A DNA stretch of 17,030 nucleotides from Collybiopsis luxurians FD-317 M1 (lineage: Eukaryota > Basidiomycota > Agaricomycetes > Agaricales > Omphalotaceae), in assembly GCA_000827265.1 (NCBI GenBank), contig KN834772.1:760048-777077 (forward strand), read 5' to 3'. Both the position numbers and the translations under genes were made by a program. Under the pieces are notes generated by a model. It did not search any database, was not told the origin of the DNA, and saw only the letters and a list, made by a program, of their open reading frames with translations. Numbering within the stretch: position 1 is the stretch's first letter; every line of letters begins with the position of its first letter. Shown here piece by piece: positions 1 to 9,291 of the stretch.

Positions 1-1311
1 GAAAATGTTCTTTGCTGTGCTTCATCAGGCTTAGCAGCACTGTTACTTCCAAAGGGTCAGACTGCACATTCTGCATTTAAGATTCCTATTGACATTTTTG
101 AAGGAAAAACATGTCCTATCTCTAAGAGCTCTGATTTAGGAGAACTACTGAAAAAGGTTTCACTTATCATTTGGGATGAAGTCCCCATGCAGGATAAATT
201 TTGTCATGAGGCAGTTGATAGCACTCTGCGAGATATAAGGTCAAATGATGATTTGCCATTTGGGGGTATTACTGTTGTTTTTGGTGGCAATTTCCAGCAA
301 ATTCTTCCTGTTGTTAGAAAGGGCCAGTGAGAGCAAATAGTAGGCCAGTGTATCCAGTGATCCAGGCTATGGAGAGATGTAAAGATTCTCTTTTTAAAAG
401 AAAATAAGCAGTTAAGTAGTGGCACTGCTGAGGACAGAGAATATGCAAAGTGGCTGTTGGAAATTGGTCAAGGCTCTGTGAATGGCCCTGAAAATACAAT
501 TCAACTTGATCCATCTATGAAATGTGGTGACACAGTCCAGTCTTTGATTGGGGCAATTTATCCAAGTCTTAACTTGATTGATCCCAAGGGTAACAATGAT
601 GAATGGTTCATGGAGCGCACCATTCTTTGTGCAAAAAATGATGCTGTGGATGCACTAAATCTATTGTGTCTAAATACTATGCAAGGTGAAGTCTGCATAT
701 ATAACAGTGCAGATAATGCTACACCAGATGGAGCAGCCCAAGATGAAGAATTTCAGTATCCTGTAGAATATTTGAACAGCATCAATGGATCAGGTTTACC
801 TGTATCAAAGTTACAGCTGAAGATTGGCTCTCCAATCATGATTCTGCGAAACTTGGACATATCAGCTGGAATTTGCAATGGAACTCGAGCCATTGTAACA
901 CATTGCACATCCAGGGTTCTAGAGGCAAGGATATTAACTGGAGAGAATGCTGGAAAGACTACATTTATTCCATGCATTACCCTGCGGCCTTCTAACCTTG
1001 ATCTACCTTTCATATTTGAAAGGCGACAGTTTCCTGTCCGGTTAGCATTTGCAATGTCTATTAATAAGTCTCAAGGCCAGTCAGTGAAAAAAGTGGGTTT
1101 AAATCTTCAAACTCCAGTATTTACACATGGTCAGCTCTATGTGGCCCTCTCCCGAAGTACAACAAAGTCAGGAGTAAGAATATTATTCCCTGAGGGTATG
1201 AATCACACTTTCTCTTATCATTGGCTATTGACTAAAAATGTCTGAATAGATGATGATAGATGTTCCACTGTCAATATTGTGTATCCTGAAGTACTTCTCC
1301 ATTCTCAATAG
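1..1311 (+). pseudogene. Helitron-type PIF1-like DNA helicase, 5' truncated by the window, with in-frame stops
   Basis: In Helitrons this helicase forms the C-terminal part of the Rep-helicase protein and unwinds DNA during rolling-circle transposition. Frame 1 is open from base 1 and reads VLCCASSGLAALLLPKG, then TAHSAFKIPIDIF, the Walker B-like LIIWDEVPM, the GGNFQQILPVV motif III region, and near the end INKSQGQS followed by HGQLYVALSRST, the usual PIF1 motifs V-VI. The Walker A motif lies before base 1. Three TGA codons interrupt the frame, at 328-330, 358-360 and 1243-1245. The same frame continues after the third to TAG at 1309-1311 and contains VYPEVLL, a usual ending of these proteins as far as I recall. 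The first two stops sit where relatives carry Arg (from memory), which fits CGA to TGA change. The longest stretch without a stop runs from 361 to 1242. It is probably inactive. The family is very sure; the Helitron origin is inferred from close motif resemblance because Rep is not in view. Confidence 0.9.
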
Positions 1312-1384
1312 ATAGTTTAATATACATGTGTAGTTCTATGTAAGCTGCATGTCTAGAAATGTAAGTTTTTGAGACTAGGAGTAA

Positions 1385-1619
1385 GGAGTGAGCCGAAGGC
1401 TCACTCCAATTGTATGCAGCAATTGAGTTTTGAAAATCAGGAGTGAGCAGTAAGATACATTCAACCATTTGATTATTGGATTTTTACCCATTTTCATTTT
1501 AAAGTAAGGAGGCGCGAAGCGCCGACTTAAGGGGGGTTTGGGGGCACAGCCCCCTACAAGCTGTTGACCGGTGGCGTAGTTACGGGTGAGCGTAGCGAAC
1601 TTCCGTGACAGAGTCACGG
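1385..1619. repeat. Cluster of four perfect triloop hairpins downstream of the helicase
   Basis: Four perfect inverted repeats with three-base loops lie in 235 bp. They are GGAGTGAGCC-GAA-GGCTCACTCC (1385-1407), GGCGC-GAA-GCGCC (1511-1523), GGGGGC-ACA-GCCCCC (1540-1554) and CCGTGAC-AGA-GTCACGG (1603-1619). The second contains GCGAAGC, known to form an unusually stable DNA mini-hairpin. Helitrons carry a GC-rich hairpin near the 3' end followed by CTRR. I see no CTRR at the expected short distance after any of the four, so the element's exact end is not fixed. Confidence 0.75.
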
Positions 1620-2098
1620 GTCATAAAGCTTGTAGATCGACATGTGATAGTAAGGTGTAATGCTTAGGTAATCCACAACATGGAACACGACGGAATTGCA
1701 CGCATTGAACCAGTTGGTCTACCTGTCCCTTGTTAGGCCTAAGGTTACACACGCCTATACCCCATTTCTGGGTCCATGTTACCCCAGTTTGGCCAGCAAG
1801 GCAACCGTAGTGGCACCGCTCCGCTACATAAGGCCAATGAATACAAGCTTGTAGCCATACTTACTATGCTTGTCACAAGGGATATGGACTTTGACAAGTC
1901 CAGCATGCCACAAGAGATACGATCCCAATGAACATGAAGCTTACATCAGCTGTATGCAGGCTTGTTGCCGCGCAATGTACACTGAACCACAATAGTCAGC
2001 TTGTATTTGATTGGGGATTGAAGGGTCTTGAAAATTAAAAGCTTGCTCAATGGTACATCTTGGGTGATTATGGTAATATAGTGAGCAAAATTAGTTGA
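1620..2098. other. Gene-free stretch
   Basis: No reading frame of note and no recognised RNA gene. AAGCTTGTAG occurs at 1627 and again near 1847, with looser relatives (for example TACAAGCTG near 1555), so old repeat material is possible, but I could not define a unit. Confidence 0.4.
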
Positions 2099-2243
2099 CC
2101 CGTAATACGGCCGTCTATATATGGATCAGTACAGTACCTCCCCGTCCTGTATATGGTATACGGTTTTAGGAGTTTGGAATCACGACGGTACGGGCACGGG
2201 CACCGTATAACTGTACCTGTCAAAGCCGTATATACGGTAACGG
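2099..2243. repeat. CGTAT/ACGG-rich palindromic segment
   Basis: The segment starts with the interrupted palindrome CCGTA-A-TACGG (2100-2110) and ends near the perfect 12-bp palindrome CCGTATATACGG (2226-2237). Between them are GTATATGGTATACGG and the short tandem ACGGGC ACGGGC near 2195-2206. The composition differs from the flanks. It could be the subterminal region of a transposable element; the sequence does not say which. Confidence 0.4.
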
Positions 2244-2633
2244 CAAGCAGCCCTACTTCTGACTCTCTTCATATTGATAGAGGGTGTAAATGACAAAAAG
2301 GGCTCAGAGGACATGTAGTAAGGAGCTTCCTCAACAACACTGGCTATTTTTTTTGCCAGTACCTCAAGAGCTGAATGAGCAGATACCGAATTTGTGAAAA
2401 GTTGTTGCTTGGAAGTCACGAAGAGGCACTGTAGGCACTAGCCATAAATGTTCATACTTGAAATTCATATTGTCCTCAGTGTCCACAACAGTCACAAATG
2501 CCTGCAATCCCCAGAAAGTTTGCAAACCTTCTTCCGAATCAACCATACTTTCTGAAAAAGAAAAAACAAAAGACTGGATTGAAGAAACAAAAGACTGCAT
2601 CGAAGAAACAAGAACTTGAAGTACTTTGCCCAT
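2180..2633 (-). pseudogene. Possible decayed minus-strand coding remnant, family not recognised
   Basis: Two minus-strand open frames overlap at 2364-2419 and look like one protein split by a frameshift near 2410. The upstream part (2633 to about 2410) contains VDSEEGLQTFWGLQAF and NFKYEHLWLVPTVPLRD. The downstream part contains SAHSALEVLAKKIASVVEE and YYMSSEPFLSFTPSINM. Composition is protein-like, with regular hydrophobic spacing, but I know no family for it. The downstream part runs into the ACGG-rich repeat, where VPVPVP is just translated repeat. Both parts could be chance open frames. Confidence 0.3.
2566..2607. repeat. 21-bp tandem repeat, two full copies
   Basis: Units at 2566-2586 and 2587-2607 share ACAAAAGACTG and end in GAAGAA, differing at two positions; a third begins ACAAG. 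On the minus strand the repeat encodes a seven-residue pattern, SSMQSFV then SSIQSFV, inside the coding remnant described for 2180-2633. Confidence 0.7.
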
Positions 2634-2668
2634 ACTATTACATGCCTATGCCTGACTCGACACATTAG

Positions 2669-2895
2669 ACAGCATCAATTGTTGTTCCAAACATTTCTGA
2701 TGAGCAGGGCCCACATACTCCGAGTCCAACCCCATCTCTATTGTCTGCGCCGCCACCTTCCACTGTTGGAGTATCATCATCTCCGCTCAGATCAATTTTA
2801 TCACGAATTGTAGTTCACCTTTCACCAAAGAAGAAGCGCAGGCATACAGATGAAAGTGCTCCCCATACCCCACATCAAGTTACGGTCAGAATGCA
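2669..2895 (+). other. Pro/Ser-rich open fragment with a basic cluster
   Basis: A plus-strand frame is open from 2669, after a TAG at 2666, up to the inverted-repeat element and on to a TGA-free end at 3013. It contains PHTPSPTPSLLSAPPPST, then SPLRSILSRIVVHLSP and PKKKRRHTDE, which resembles a nuclear-localisation type basic cluster. No start codon or splice site convinces me, and no family is recognisable. It may be a shuffled piece of a disordered protein tail. Confidence 0.25.
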
Positions 2896-3001
2896 CCAGA
2901 TGTCTACGACGCCGCTCTGCTGTTTGTTCGCTGTTTGTTCGATTGTTTACCTTTGTATTTTTCGCTGTCACGGCAGAGCGGTCCGCGTCGTAGACATCTG
3001 G
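2896..3001. mobile_element. 106-bp inverted-repeat element, possible MITE remnant
   Basis: The left arm at 2896-2920 and the right arm at 2973-3001 are inverted copies: CCAGATGTCTACGACG and, after a 4-bp difference, CGCTCTGC, against GCAGAGCG and CGTCGTAGACATCTGG. The 52-bp interior holds two tandem copies of CTGTTTGTTCG (2920-2941). No target-site duplication is visible in the flanking bases. The element lies where the 5' exon of the neighbouring membrane-protein pseudogene should be. A small TIR element or a hairpin from rearrangement would both fit. Confidence 0.5.
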
Positions 3002-3018
3002 GAACGAGATTAGAAGTA

Positions 3019-4549
3019 CAGGCTCCGCTTCTCTTTCAAACGTGAAAACTAAACTTCCTCCAGACATCCTTCCAACTCGATGCTGATACCACTGTTTGAA
3101 GGTTCGTTTGTTCGTGCCATGGTCGCTGCAATAGGTCTTTATGGCTGGAATTGCAGTGTAGATAATCACCTTATTTCGAGTTTCACGGTCAACACTTCCC
3201 AAGTCACCAATTACATTGCATGCGACTCTGCAGGGGTACTGCCGGTTCGACGAATGAACATACTCTAAATGTTAAATTCTTTCCTACCGTATCCCCTCCC
3301 AACCCTTCGCTCTGACTCGACAGTATACAATATCAACCATTATCATCCGATCCACTAGATGCGGTGACTCTGCGTGTCCATAACAGCGATCCTTCCGTGA
3401 GTTACAGTAAATGCTCAGGAGGATGGACATACCAAGGATTTGGTTCAAATGGGACGGATAGGTGGCACGGCTGTCACTTTTCTCTTTTACGGCGAGTAAT
3501 TTATCGATCAAACCGGACCATCGAATATGAATCCTTCTTACTAGGTTCCTCAGTCTTGCTTTGCACTTTAAACTTCGGCGATCCAGTAGGCTACAATTCG
3601 GCAACTGCTATCTATAATCTTGATGGAAATATCTCTCATTTCGATCTCCCTGCAAGTACAACAGTAGCCAGCACCAGTCCTCAGCCTGTATACACTCTAA
3701 ATTGGCGACTCTTTACATCTTTACAGTAATCAACTTGCCCCTTCTCAACATTCCCTGGAAATCATAGGTTCTTTCGTGTTCGCAGAGTTTAACTACCAGT
3801 GGCTCAATATACTCGAGTAAACTATCTCCTGATTCAAACTAACCCTGTCAGCGCTTCTTCTCCCGGCTCCGGTAATTCCGGTTCGTCAAGCACGTCCGAC
3901 TCTGGCCATTCTCCAAAAGCACTCCAGTGGGCGCTACTGTTGGTAGAGCTGTTGGAGGGTTATGGGCATTGCAGTTTTAACTCTCATCATCTATCTTGCG
4001 CGAAAATGAAATCGGAACGTTCGATATCAGGGCCGAATTCTGGACCTGGACACTGGAGCCCCACCTCCCGGAACCTATTATCTTGATTCCAATACGGGGT
4101 CCCCAATGTATTCAACAGCTCCTTCAGTATGGTGTCACCAGCGCGGTTTCAACCTGATTTTCCAATGAGTATTCTTCGCCCCTGCTTCTTGACAATTATC
4201 CCGATTTTGGTTCTGCTAGGGAAGACGCTGCTGGTATGCTTCAGCTACTGTACATGCGAACACGCCACCTCTTTCACCATCAGATCTTGTCGAATTCTCG
4301 CCTAATGCTTTACACGAGTACAATCGTGATTCTCATTCGCCGATCTCTGATTCTGGATTACCTGGTGTGGGCCAATCAGGATTTGTTCCTAGCCGCCTCG
4401 TCGCAATAAAAAATGCTCAAAGTAATGCAGTGCAAGATGACCAGCTGCGTAACACTGAAATCAAGCGGCATGCTGATAGTGGCGTCAGATTCACGTCTTC
4501 AAACCGAAGGGAGGTGATTGACCTTCCACCAACTTTTACGGATATCTGA
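3019..4549 (+). pseudogene. Decayed copy of the single-pass membrane protein encoded at 5998-7549
   Basis: Homology to the intact gene is clear at DNA and protein level. GSFVRAMVAAIG and WNCSVDNHLISSFT (3102 onward) match the first ectodomain module, LRVHNSDPSVSY (near 3370) the second, and IYNLDGNISHFDLPA follows. Most of exon 1 is missing and replaced by unrelated sequence and the 2896-3001 element. The intron-1 acceptor (AG at 3100-3101) is kept. Lesions include a one-base deletion between about 3225 and 3260, disruption near 3460 where TDKDET is lost, a GC instead of GT at the intron-2 donor (3492-3493), a TAA near 3727, a frameshift inside the transmembrane segment (IAVLTLIIYLARK is still legible near 3965-4005) and stops after it. 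The tail ends REVIDLPPTFTDI at 4549 and differs from the intact copy's tail. Not functional; identity as a paralogue is sure. Confidence 0.85.
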
Positions 4550-5950
4550 TTGCTCTGTACAAACCACGCGATTCTTGTAATATATTCGGATTACAGGAGG
4601 ACTCTTACGCTTGGAGTTATCGCAGTCTCCACTGGAGACTTATGTCGTACAAGCGGCTTTTTCTTCGTGAACTACAAGACGGCTAGTAAGGCTAGTAAAC
4701 CACAGGTACTACTGCCTGTCTCCATACCGCATGTTTTTGTGAAAAATAACTTGAGTTACTCGTAGCTGCATGGCATTGCGTGAAAAACCAGGCGTTGTAT
4801 ACCCTTGTTACTCAACTTGTTTCCTTTCGCAACTGTCACAACAAAATGGCCTCGCTTCAGAGTCTTACGAGTCGCTATCGTAACTGACCCTGCCCGTTGT
4901 TCTTCTCCCGCGAACACTTCAGACACCGCTGATCTTGCGTCTTCCGGATCTCACATTTATGGAAATGTATCCCAGTCCCTATCAAATTGTAGTTCCAACT
5001 ACGGCAAGTTTTCCGTAAGAATGTGCAAATCAGGACTCTCGTGTACCTGCTATGTACCCGGGTTCTGTTGCGGGCATTTCCAGATGCGGCAGTTCATCTG
5101 GTTTTCGTTCGCTTTTTCCTTACATCATAGCACGCTTTTCTATTTGTGGAAGTTTAGAAGGTGTACTTTGACGGGTTGCGCAACACGCTATAAATCAAGC
5201 CATGTGGTAAAGGTAAGGTGCAAGTTAGGTGGCGAGCATTTGCTGTATCAAAACTTAAGTTACATAAAACACGTGTTGTGAATCGTTGAAGTACATAGAC
5301 CCTCATTAACATTTTACATAATGGTGATTTCCGAAAGTTTTCGGGTAGTCAAATCTACTGCCTGCATATATCACGAAGCGTACACTTCAATTCTAATCGA
5401 TCCAATCATTTGGAAGATCATAAAGAAGACGAGAATCGGTCATTACCGATCGAGACATCTGGTCCCTGCCGCCAACCTACAACGTTGCTACAACGAGGAT
5501 ACTACTTGATTTTCATCCGATTAGAGCTGTAACGCTTTGCTCATCATGTCATATCCTTCTATCTATCTTGATTATGACCAGTTCACATAGGGTACAGTCT
5601 TGATCATTCGGCAGATAACATCTTCGGTTTCGGCTACCTCCCATCCACAACTGATAATGTTCAAACTCAGGAAGTCAGAACCCAATGAGCCCTGGGACTA
5701 CAGCTTTCAGTCCGGTACACGTGTCGTGTTCAACGGTGGTGTGTTGCGCCACTACATAGTAGGGTGATCCGCAATTTGATGTATTTGCTATAAACAGGGC
5801 TACTCCTTTATCCAGGTGTCTGCTGCGGGAACGCTTTGCCCAGTCGAATATCGTAATTTGGTTTGCAGTGATTATTGATTGCATTCATCATGTTGGATCT
5901 CTGCCCTGACGGATTCCTGTTTAAAAAGCCTGCGACATTTCGAAAGAGCT
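4550..5950. other. Intergenic stretch between the two membrane-protein copies; no gene recognised
   Basis: The longest open frame here is 4805-5281 (plus, TTG start), with many Cys and no recognisable domain. In a different frame near 4950-5140, MEMYPSPYQIVVPT and AGISRCGSSSGF can be read with one TAA between them. That frame looks more like a decayed disordered tail, but it cannot be assigned. I see no exon resembling either neighbouring gene and no RNA gene. Confidence 0.4.
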
Positions 5951-5953
5951 CGC

Positions 5954-5960
5954 TTTATAA
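5954..5960 (+). promoter_or_regulatory. TATA-like box for the membrane-protein gene
   Basis: TTTATAA lies 38 bp before the chosen ATG at 5998, with CCTATAATTT just after it. The distance suits a short 5' leader. The match is weak and is supported only by position. Confidence 0.35.
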
Positions 5961-5997
5961 CCTATAATTTTCTTACCTCCATTTCTTTGAACGTCCA

Positions 5998-7549
5998 ATG
6001 GCAACCGCAGATACTGCTATTCCCCGGTTGGTCGTTGTGGATGACACCGACCCAACAATTCGGTACTCTGGTGCATTTTCCCTCGACTCAACCGGGCTGT
6101 TAGACAAAGAAGGTTATGGCGGTCCAGTGTTCAATCGCACAATCACTGGCACCACAACAAATGGTTCTCTCAGTTACAACTTCAAAGGTAATGAAAACCT
6201 TCCCTAAACAACTTTCCAACTTTAATGTTTATATTACCACCAAAAGGCTCATTTGTTCGCGTCATGATCGCGGCCACGGGTTACTACGACTGGAACTGCA
6301 CGGTGGATAACCACCTCATCACGAGCTTCACGCTCAACACTTACCAAGTCACCAATTATATCGCCTGCGATTCTGCGGGGACATTGGCAGGCTCAGCGAA
6401 TGTGCATACTTTGGATGTCAATTTCTTTTTCACTCCCACTTCCCCTCGCAGCTCTTCGCTCTGGCTCGATAGCATACAGTATCAGCCCTTAGCATCTGAT
6501 CCACTAGATGCAGTGACTCTTCGTGTCCATAACAGTGATCCTTCCGTGAGTTATGGTAATAGCTCAGGAGCATGGTCATACCAAGGATCTGGTTCAAATG
6601 CAACAGATAAAGATGAAACAAGTATGACTTTTAACTTTAACGGTGAGTATCTCATCGATGGAATCAGAGCATCAAATCCGAATCCTTCATAGGTACTTCG
6701 GCTTCACTTTACTCTGTGAATTGGGACGAATATAATCCAACGACTGCTTTCTATTCCATTGATGGAAAATCAACTAATTTTGATCTCCCTGGAAAAACAA
6801 CGGTAGCCAATACCGGTCAGCTTGCAGACGTTCAGAACTGGCCCCTGTTTACGACACCCGGCCTGGCTCCTTCACAGCACTCTCTGGAAGTCGCGACTGC
6901 ATACAACACGACGACCTCTCCCCAGTACCTTACCATATCTTACTTCATTATCAAAACTAATCCTGCCAATTCTTCTTCTCCCGAGGGCTCTTCCAGCCCC
7001 ACCTCTGGTTCCGGCCCATCCAATTCTACCACTAATCCCGGCTCATCAGGGTCATCCAACTCTGGTCGATCTTCAAAAAACACACCGGTGGGCGCTATTG
7101 TAGGTGGAGTTGTAGGGGGTGGCCTTGGGATAATTGCCACAATGATTCTCATTCATCTTGTCCTGAAAAAAAATCGGAAATGTCTGTTACAAGGCGATCC
7201 GGGCGCTGGAACGGAAGGATACCATCTTTCTGGGATACAGATGCGTTCTACGGCACCTTCTGATCGCTCTAGCAGTGCTACACTTTCGCCTGGAACTCTG
7301 AAACTGCACTCTCCTCTCCTTGCAGGCGCCGCTGGAGCTGCTCAGATACATTCAAATCCACCTTCCCCGCTATCGGACAATGATCACAGCTCTGGCATGT
7401 TCTTTCTCAGTTCTATGCAGAGCCAGGACTCTTTGGGGCTGAGGTCTGTTGCTGGGCCATATCGAGGGACGAGTCAATCCGCAGTTGATCCTAATATGCT
7501 ACATCTGGAAGAAAAGTCTGAATATGGAAGTGTGAGAGGAATATACTGA
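5998..7549 (+). CDS. Single-pass membrane protein with a two-module glycosylated ectodomain (480 aa, 3 exons)
   Basis: Exons are 5998-6187, 6247-6642 and 6693-7549; the introns are 59 and 50 bp, both phase 1, and the sum is exactly 481 codons. Module 1 covers about residues 10-144, from VVDDTDPTIRYSG to LWLDSIQYQP. Module 2 covers about 153-286, from LRVHNSDPSVSY to YFIIKTNP. A Ser/Gly/Thr/Pro-rich linker (287-326) precedes a hydrophobic segment, VGAIVGGVVGGGLGII onward (about 328-353), then the basic stop-transfer KKNRK and a Ser-rich cytoplasmic tail to 480. There are many N-glycosylation sequons, and Cys 81 and 104 may pair. No N-terminal signal peptide is evident; in this fungal family, as I recall it, the protein often starts directly before the DDTDP motif. 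The membrane segment would then orient it with the modules outside. Function is unknown; a surface sensor or wall-contacting role is only inferred. A broken paralogue lies upstream at 3019-4549, with a different tail. Confidence 0.85.
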
Positions 7550-7972
7550 GGTCAGGATGCATACCGACAGTGATTCAAGAAGTTTACTCTCGCCTTTTTA
7601 CTACGGATCATTTCAGAGTACTTGTGGATTTCTGACGGAGTTCTTATTTCAAGTTTACTGCAGTGCAGCTTTCTCTGGACATCTTTGCTATGTTTAGGTC
7701 TGAATTGAATCTACCGCACGACTGCGCGTCACGGTCGTGTAGAGCGATGGTACCCTTGAGCTTCAAAATTGATCATAAAATACACAGGATGGCAAATGAA
7801 TATTACCCTAGATACGATACAGGAACTGATACAGTATTAATACAGACTAATGATACAGTACATGCAATTACGAAGAATGTGGAGAAGTCTATAAGCAAAA
7901 GGAAATATAGTACAGGTGGGCTAGAAAGATTCACTCAGCATGAGAAGACTGAAATTTCCGTAAGTGCTCACC
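7550..7972. other. Intergenic stretch with TGATACAGTA repeats
   Basis: It holds the 3' flank of the membrane-protein gene. TGATACAGTA occurs at 7827-7836 and 7851-7860, with further GATACAG/ATACAG cores between and before them. A plus-strand open frame at 7663-7986 spans this but starts with GTG, carries the repeat as translated sequence, overlaps the 3' end of the minus-strand zinc-finger gene and resembles nothing I know. Confidence 0.4.
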
Positions 7973-8416
7973 CTACTGGACACTGATTGCAACCCTGACG
8001 TCTTTCTCTCTGAGACACAGAAGCGCCATAGCGGCCTCTTCTCTCTTTCTTATCCTTATCCTCTCTTCCCAAGCCGCCTTGAAAGAGTCCAAGTTATATT
8101 TAAGGATCTCTACTGGACACATGTGTTTCTTCCAGTTATGAGCAAGGTAATTCGTGCGGCTGTCCAATTTGACAATAGCCTTGCAAATTTTGCAGGCAAC
8201 TCTGTTTGGGTGAATCGAGCCCGGCTCTATAAGGGGATCATTTTCAAGAATTTTTCGCCTCTCCCCGTCGTTCATATGGCGGCGTCTGGCGTTATTGACC
8301 TTCTCCGCCTCTTTTATATTCTTCAGGGAAAGGGTACCGACGGAAGAGCGCATACGCCGATTGTCGGTGGGCTGCTTCGAAGAGATGGGACTGGAGTTGG
8401 TAATGGTTAAGGTCAT
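7973..8416 (-). CDS. BED-like zinc-finger protein (147 aa, single exon)
   Basis: The basic N-terminal half is Ser/Thr-rich. RRRHMNDGERRKILENDPLI leads into VACKICKAIVKLD, then NYLAHNWKKHMCP. This gives CxxC, 14 residues, His, four residues, His, Met, Cys: a plausible zinc-binding arrangement of BED/C2H2 type. A similar module (CKGC..IKLDKR..LWEKH) is, from memory, common in Agaricomycete proteins of unknown function. The C-terminal part is a charged helix, WEERIRIRKREEAA. The frame is open upstream to 8605, but the ATG at 8416 is chosen because the TATA box at 8540-8533 lies between it and the earlier start. No DNA target or partner can be inferred. It may be a domesticated transposase-type DNA-binding domain or a free-standing regulator. 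Confidence 0.65.
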   Translation of the reverse strand: MTLTITNSSPISSKQPTDNRRMRSSVGTLSLKNIKEAEKVNNARRRHMNDGERRKILENDPLIEPGSIHPNRVACKICKAIVKLDSRTNYLAHNWKKHMCPVEILKYNLDSFKAAWEERIRIRKREEAAMALLCLREKDVRVAISVQ

Positions 8417-8532
8417 TTTGGATGACTGGATAGATTGAGAAGGATGAGTAGTCAGATGGGATACGACGAAACGTGTACAAGGCGACAGGAGTGGATGAGT
8501 ATTTGAGGAGCGAGAGAGCGCTATGGCTACAC

Positions 8533-8540
8533 CTTTTATA
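8533..8540 (-). promoter_or_regulatory. TATA box for the zinc-finger gene
   Basis: The minus strand reads TATAAAAGG from 8540 downward, a consensus TATA box about 117 bp before the ATG at 8416. It decides the start in favour of the internal Met. Confidence 0.6.
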
Positions 8541-8605
8541 CTATCAAACAACAGATAGCTATTGCCCAAAATTGCCAGAATTGGGTGGCCATTTTTGGAG
8601 GTCAA

Positions 8606-9291
8606 AAGACGGCCAGAGATTCTAATTTTTCTTTTCCGCGCTCCATGGAGATATCATCAGGCAACAAGGACATTTGTGATTTCTCGGCATCAAATTTTAA
8701 CTATTGATCGATTCGAACAATAGTGTATCACATCTCAGTGAATCACAATGTATTAGCCACCGCTTTGCACATAAGAGAGAAAGTCTGATCAGCATTCATC
8801 GTGTTTACAACTCGTTTGTTTACACAACTAAGTTTCCTTCGACTATCTCTGGTCTTTCACCATCTGATAGGTCGCTAGCAGAAACAGCAGACTCCTCTCC
8901 TATTTTGACCCCTTCGATACGAGTATGTTCGTTTGGCGAGTCTTTCTCCCAAGGCTGCTATTGTCCGAGTACAAAGCTCGCTGCGAGCGCCAAGTGGTCC
9001 CAGTCCTCTTTGACAGGTCAAAGTGGTCTTTCACAGGACGTACACTTACTGGCGGTGGCAAAAGCAATATACCATATGTTTCTTTGTCGTCGGTCTGCCA
9101 GGTAGAAATTCTTGTCAAAGTTAGTATGATCACAGCAAGTGCTCTCTCCGTCGTCCCTCTGGCCGTTTCATTAATTCAACTCAGCTGACCCCAGACCAAT
9201 GTGCCGCTGCCAGTTTTTGGACTGATCAAATTTCAAAGCTGAAGTTATCAAACCTTCTTTTGCTGCGGCAGATTAGCATTCAAAAATCGTA
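8606..9291. other. Intergenic stretch with unassigned open frames
   Basis: Two overlapping plus-strand frames are open, 8704-9105 and 8925-9188. The second reads SMFVWRVFLPRLLLSEYKAR and TGGGKSNIPYVSLSS and ends in a hydrophobic stretch. Neither has a recognisable domain, a TATA box or a clear intron, and the opposite strand is also open at 8900-9133. I do not call a gene. Confidence 0.35.

Noticed and set aside
753..1013. Minus-strand open frame within the helicase
   Set aside because: Antisense shadow of a strongly conserved helicase region.
2920..2941. Direct repeats in the search for a CRISPR-like array
   Set aside because: Only two adjacent 11-mers, no spacers, and the host is eukaryotic.
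5675..5884. Minus-strand 69-codon frame upstream of the intact membrane-protein gene
   Set aside because: No domain, no promoter signal, and short enough to be chance.
7663..7986. 107-codon plus-strand open frame
   Set aside because: GTG start, sequence driven by GATACAG repeats, overlap with the end of the zinc-finger gene, and no domain.
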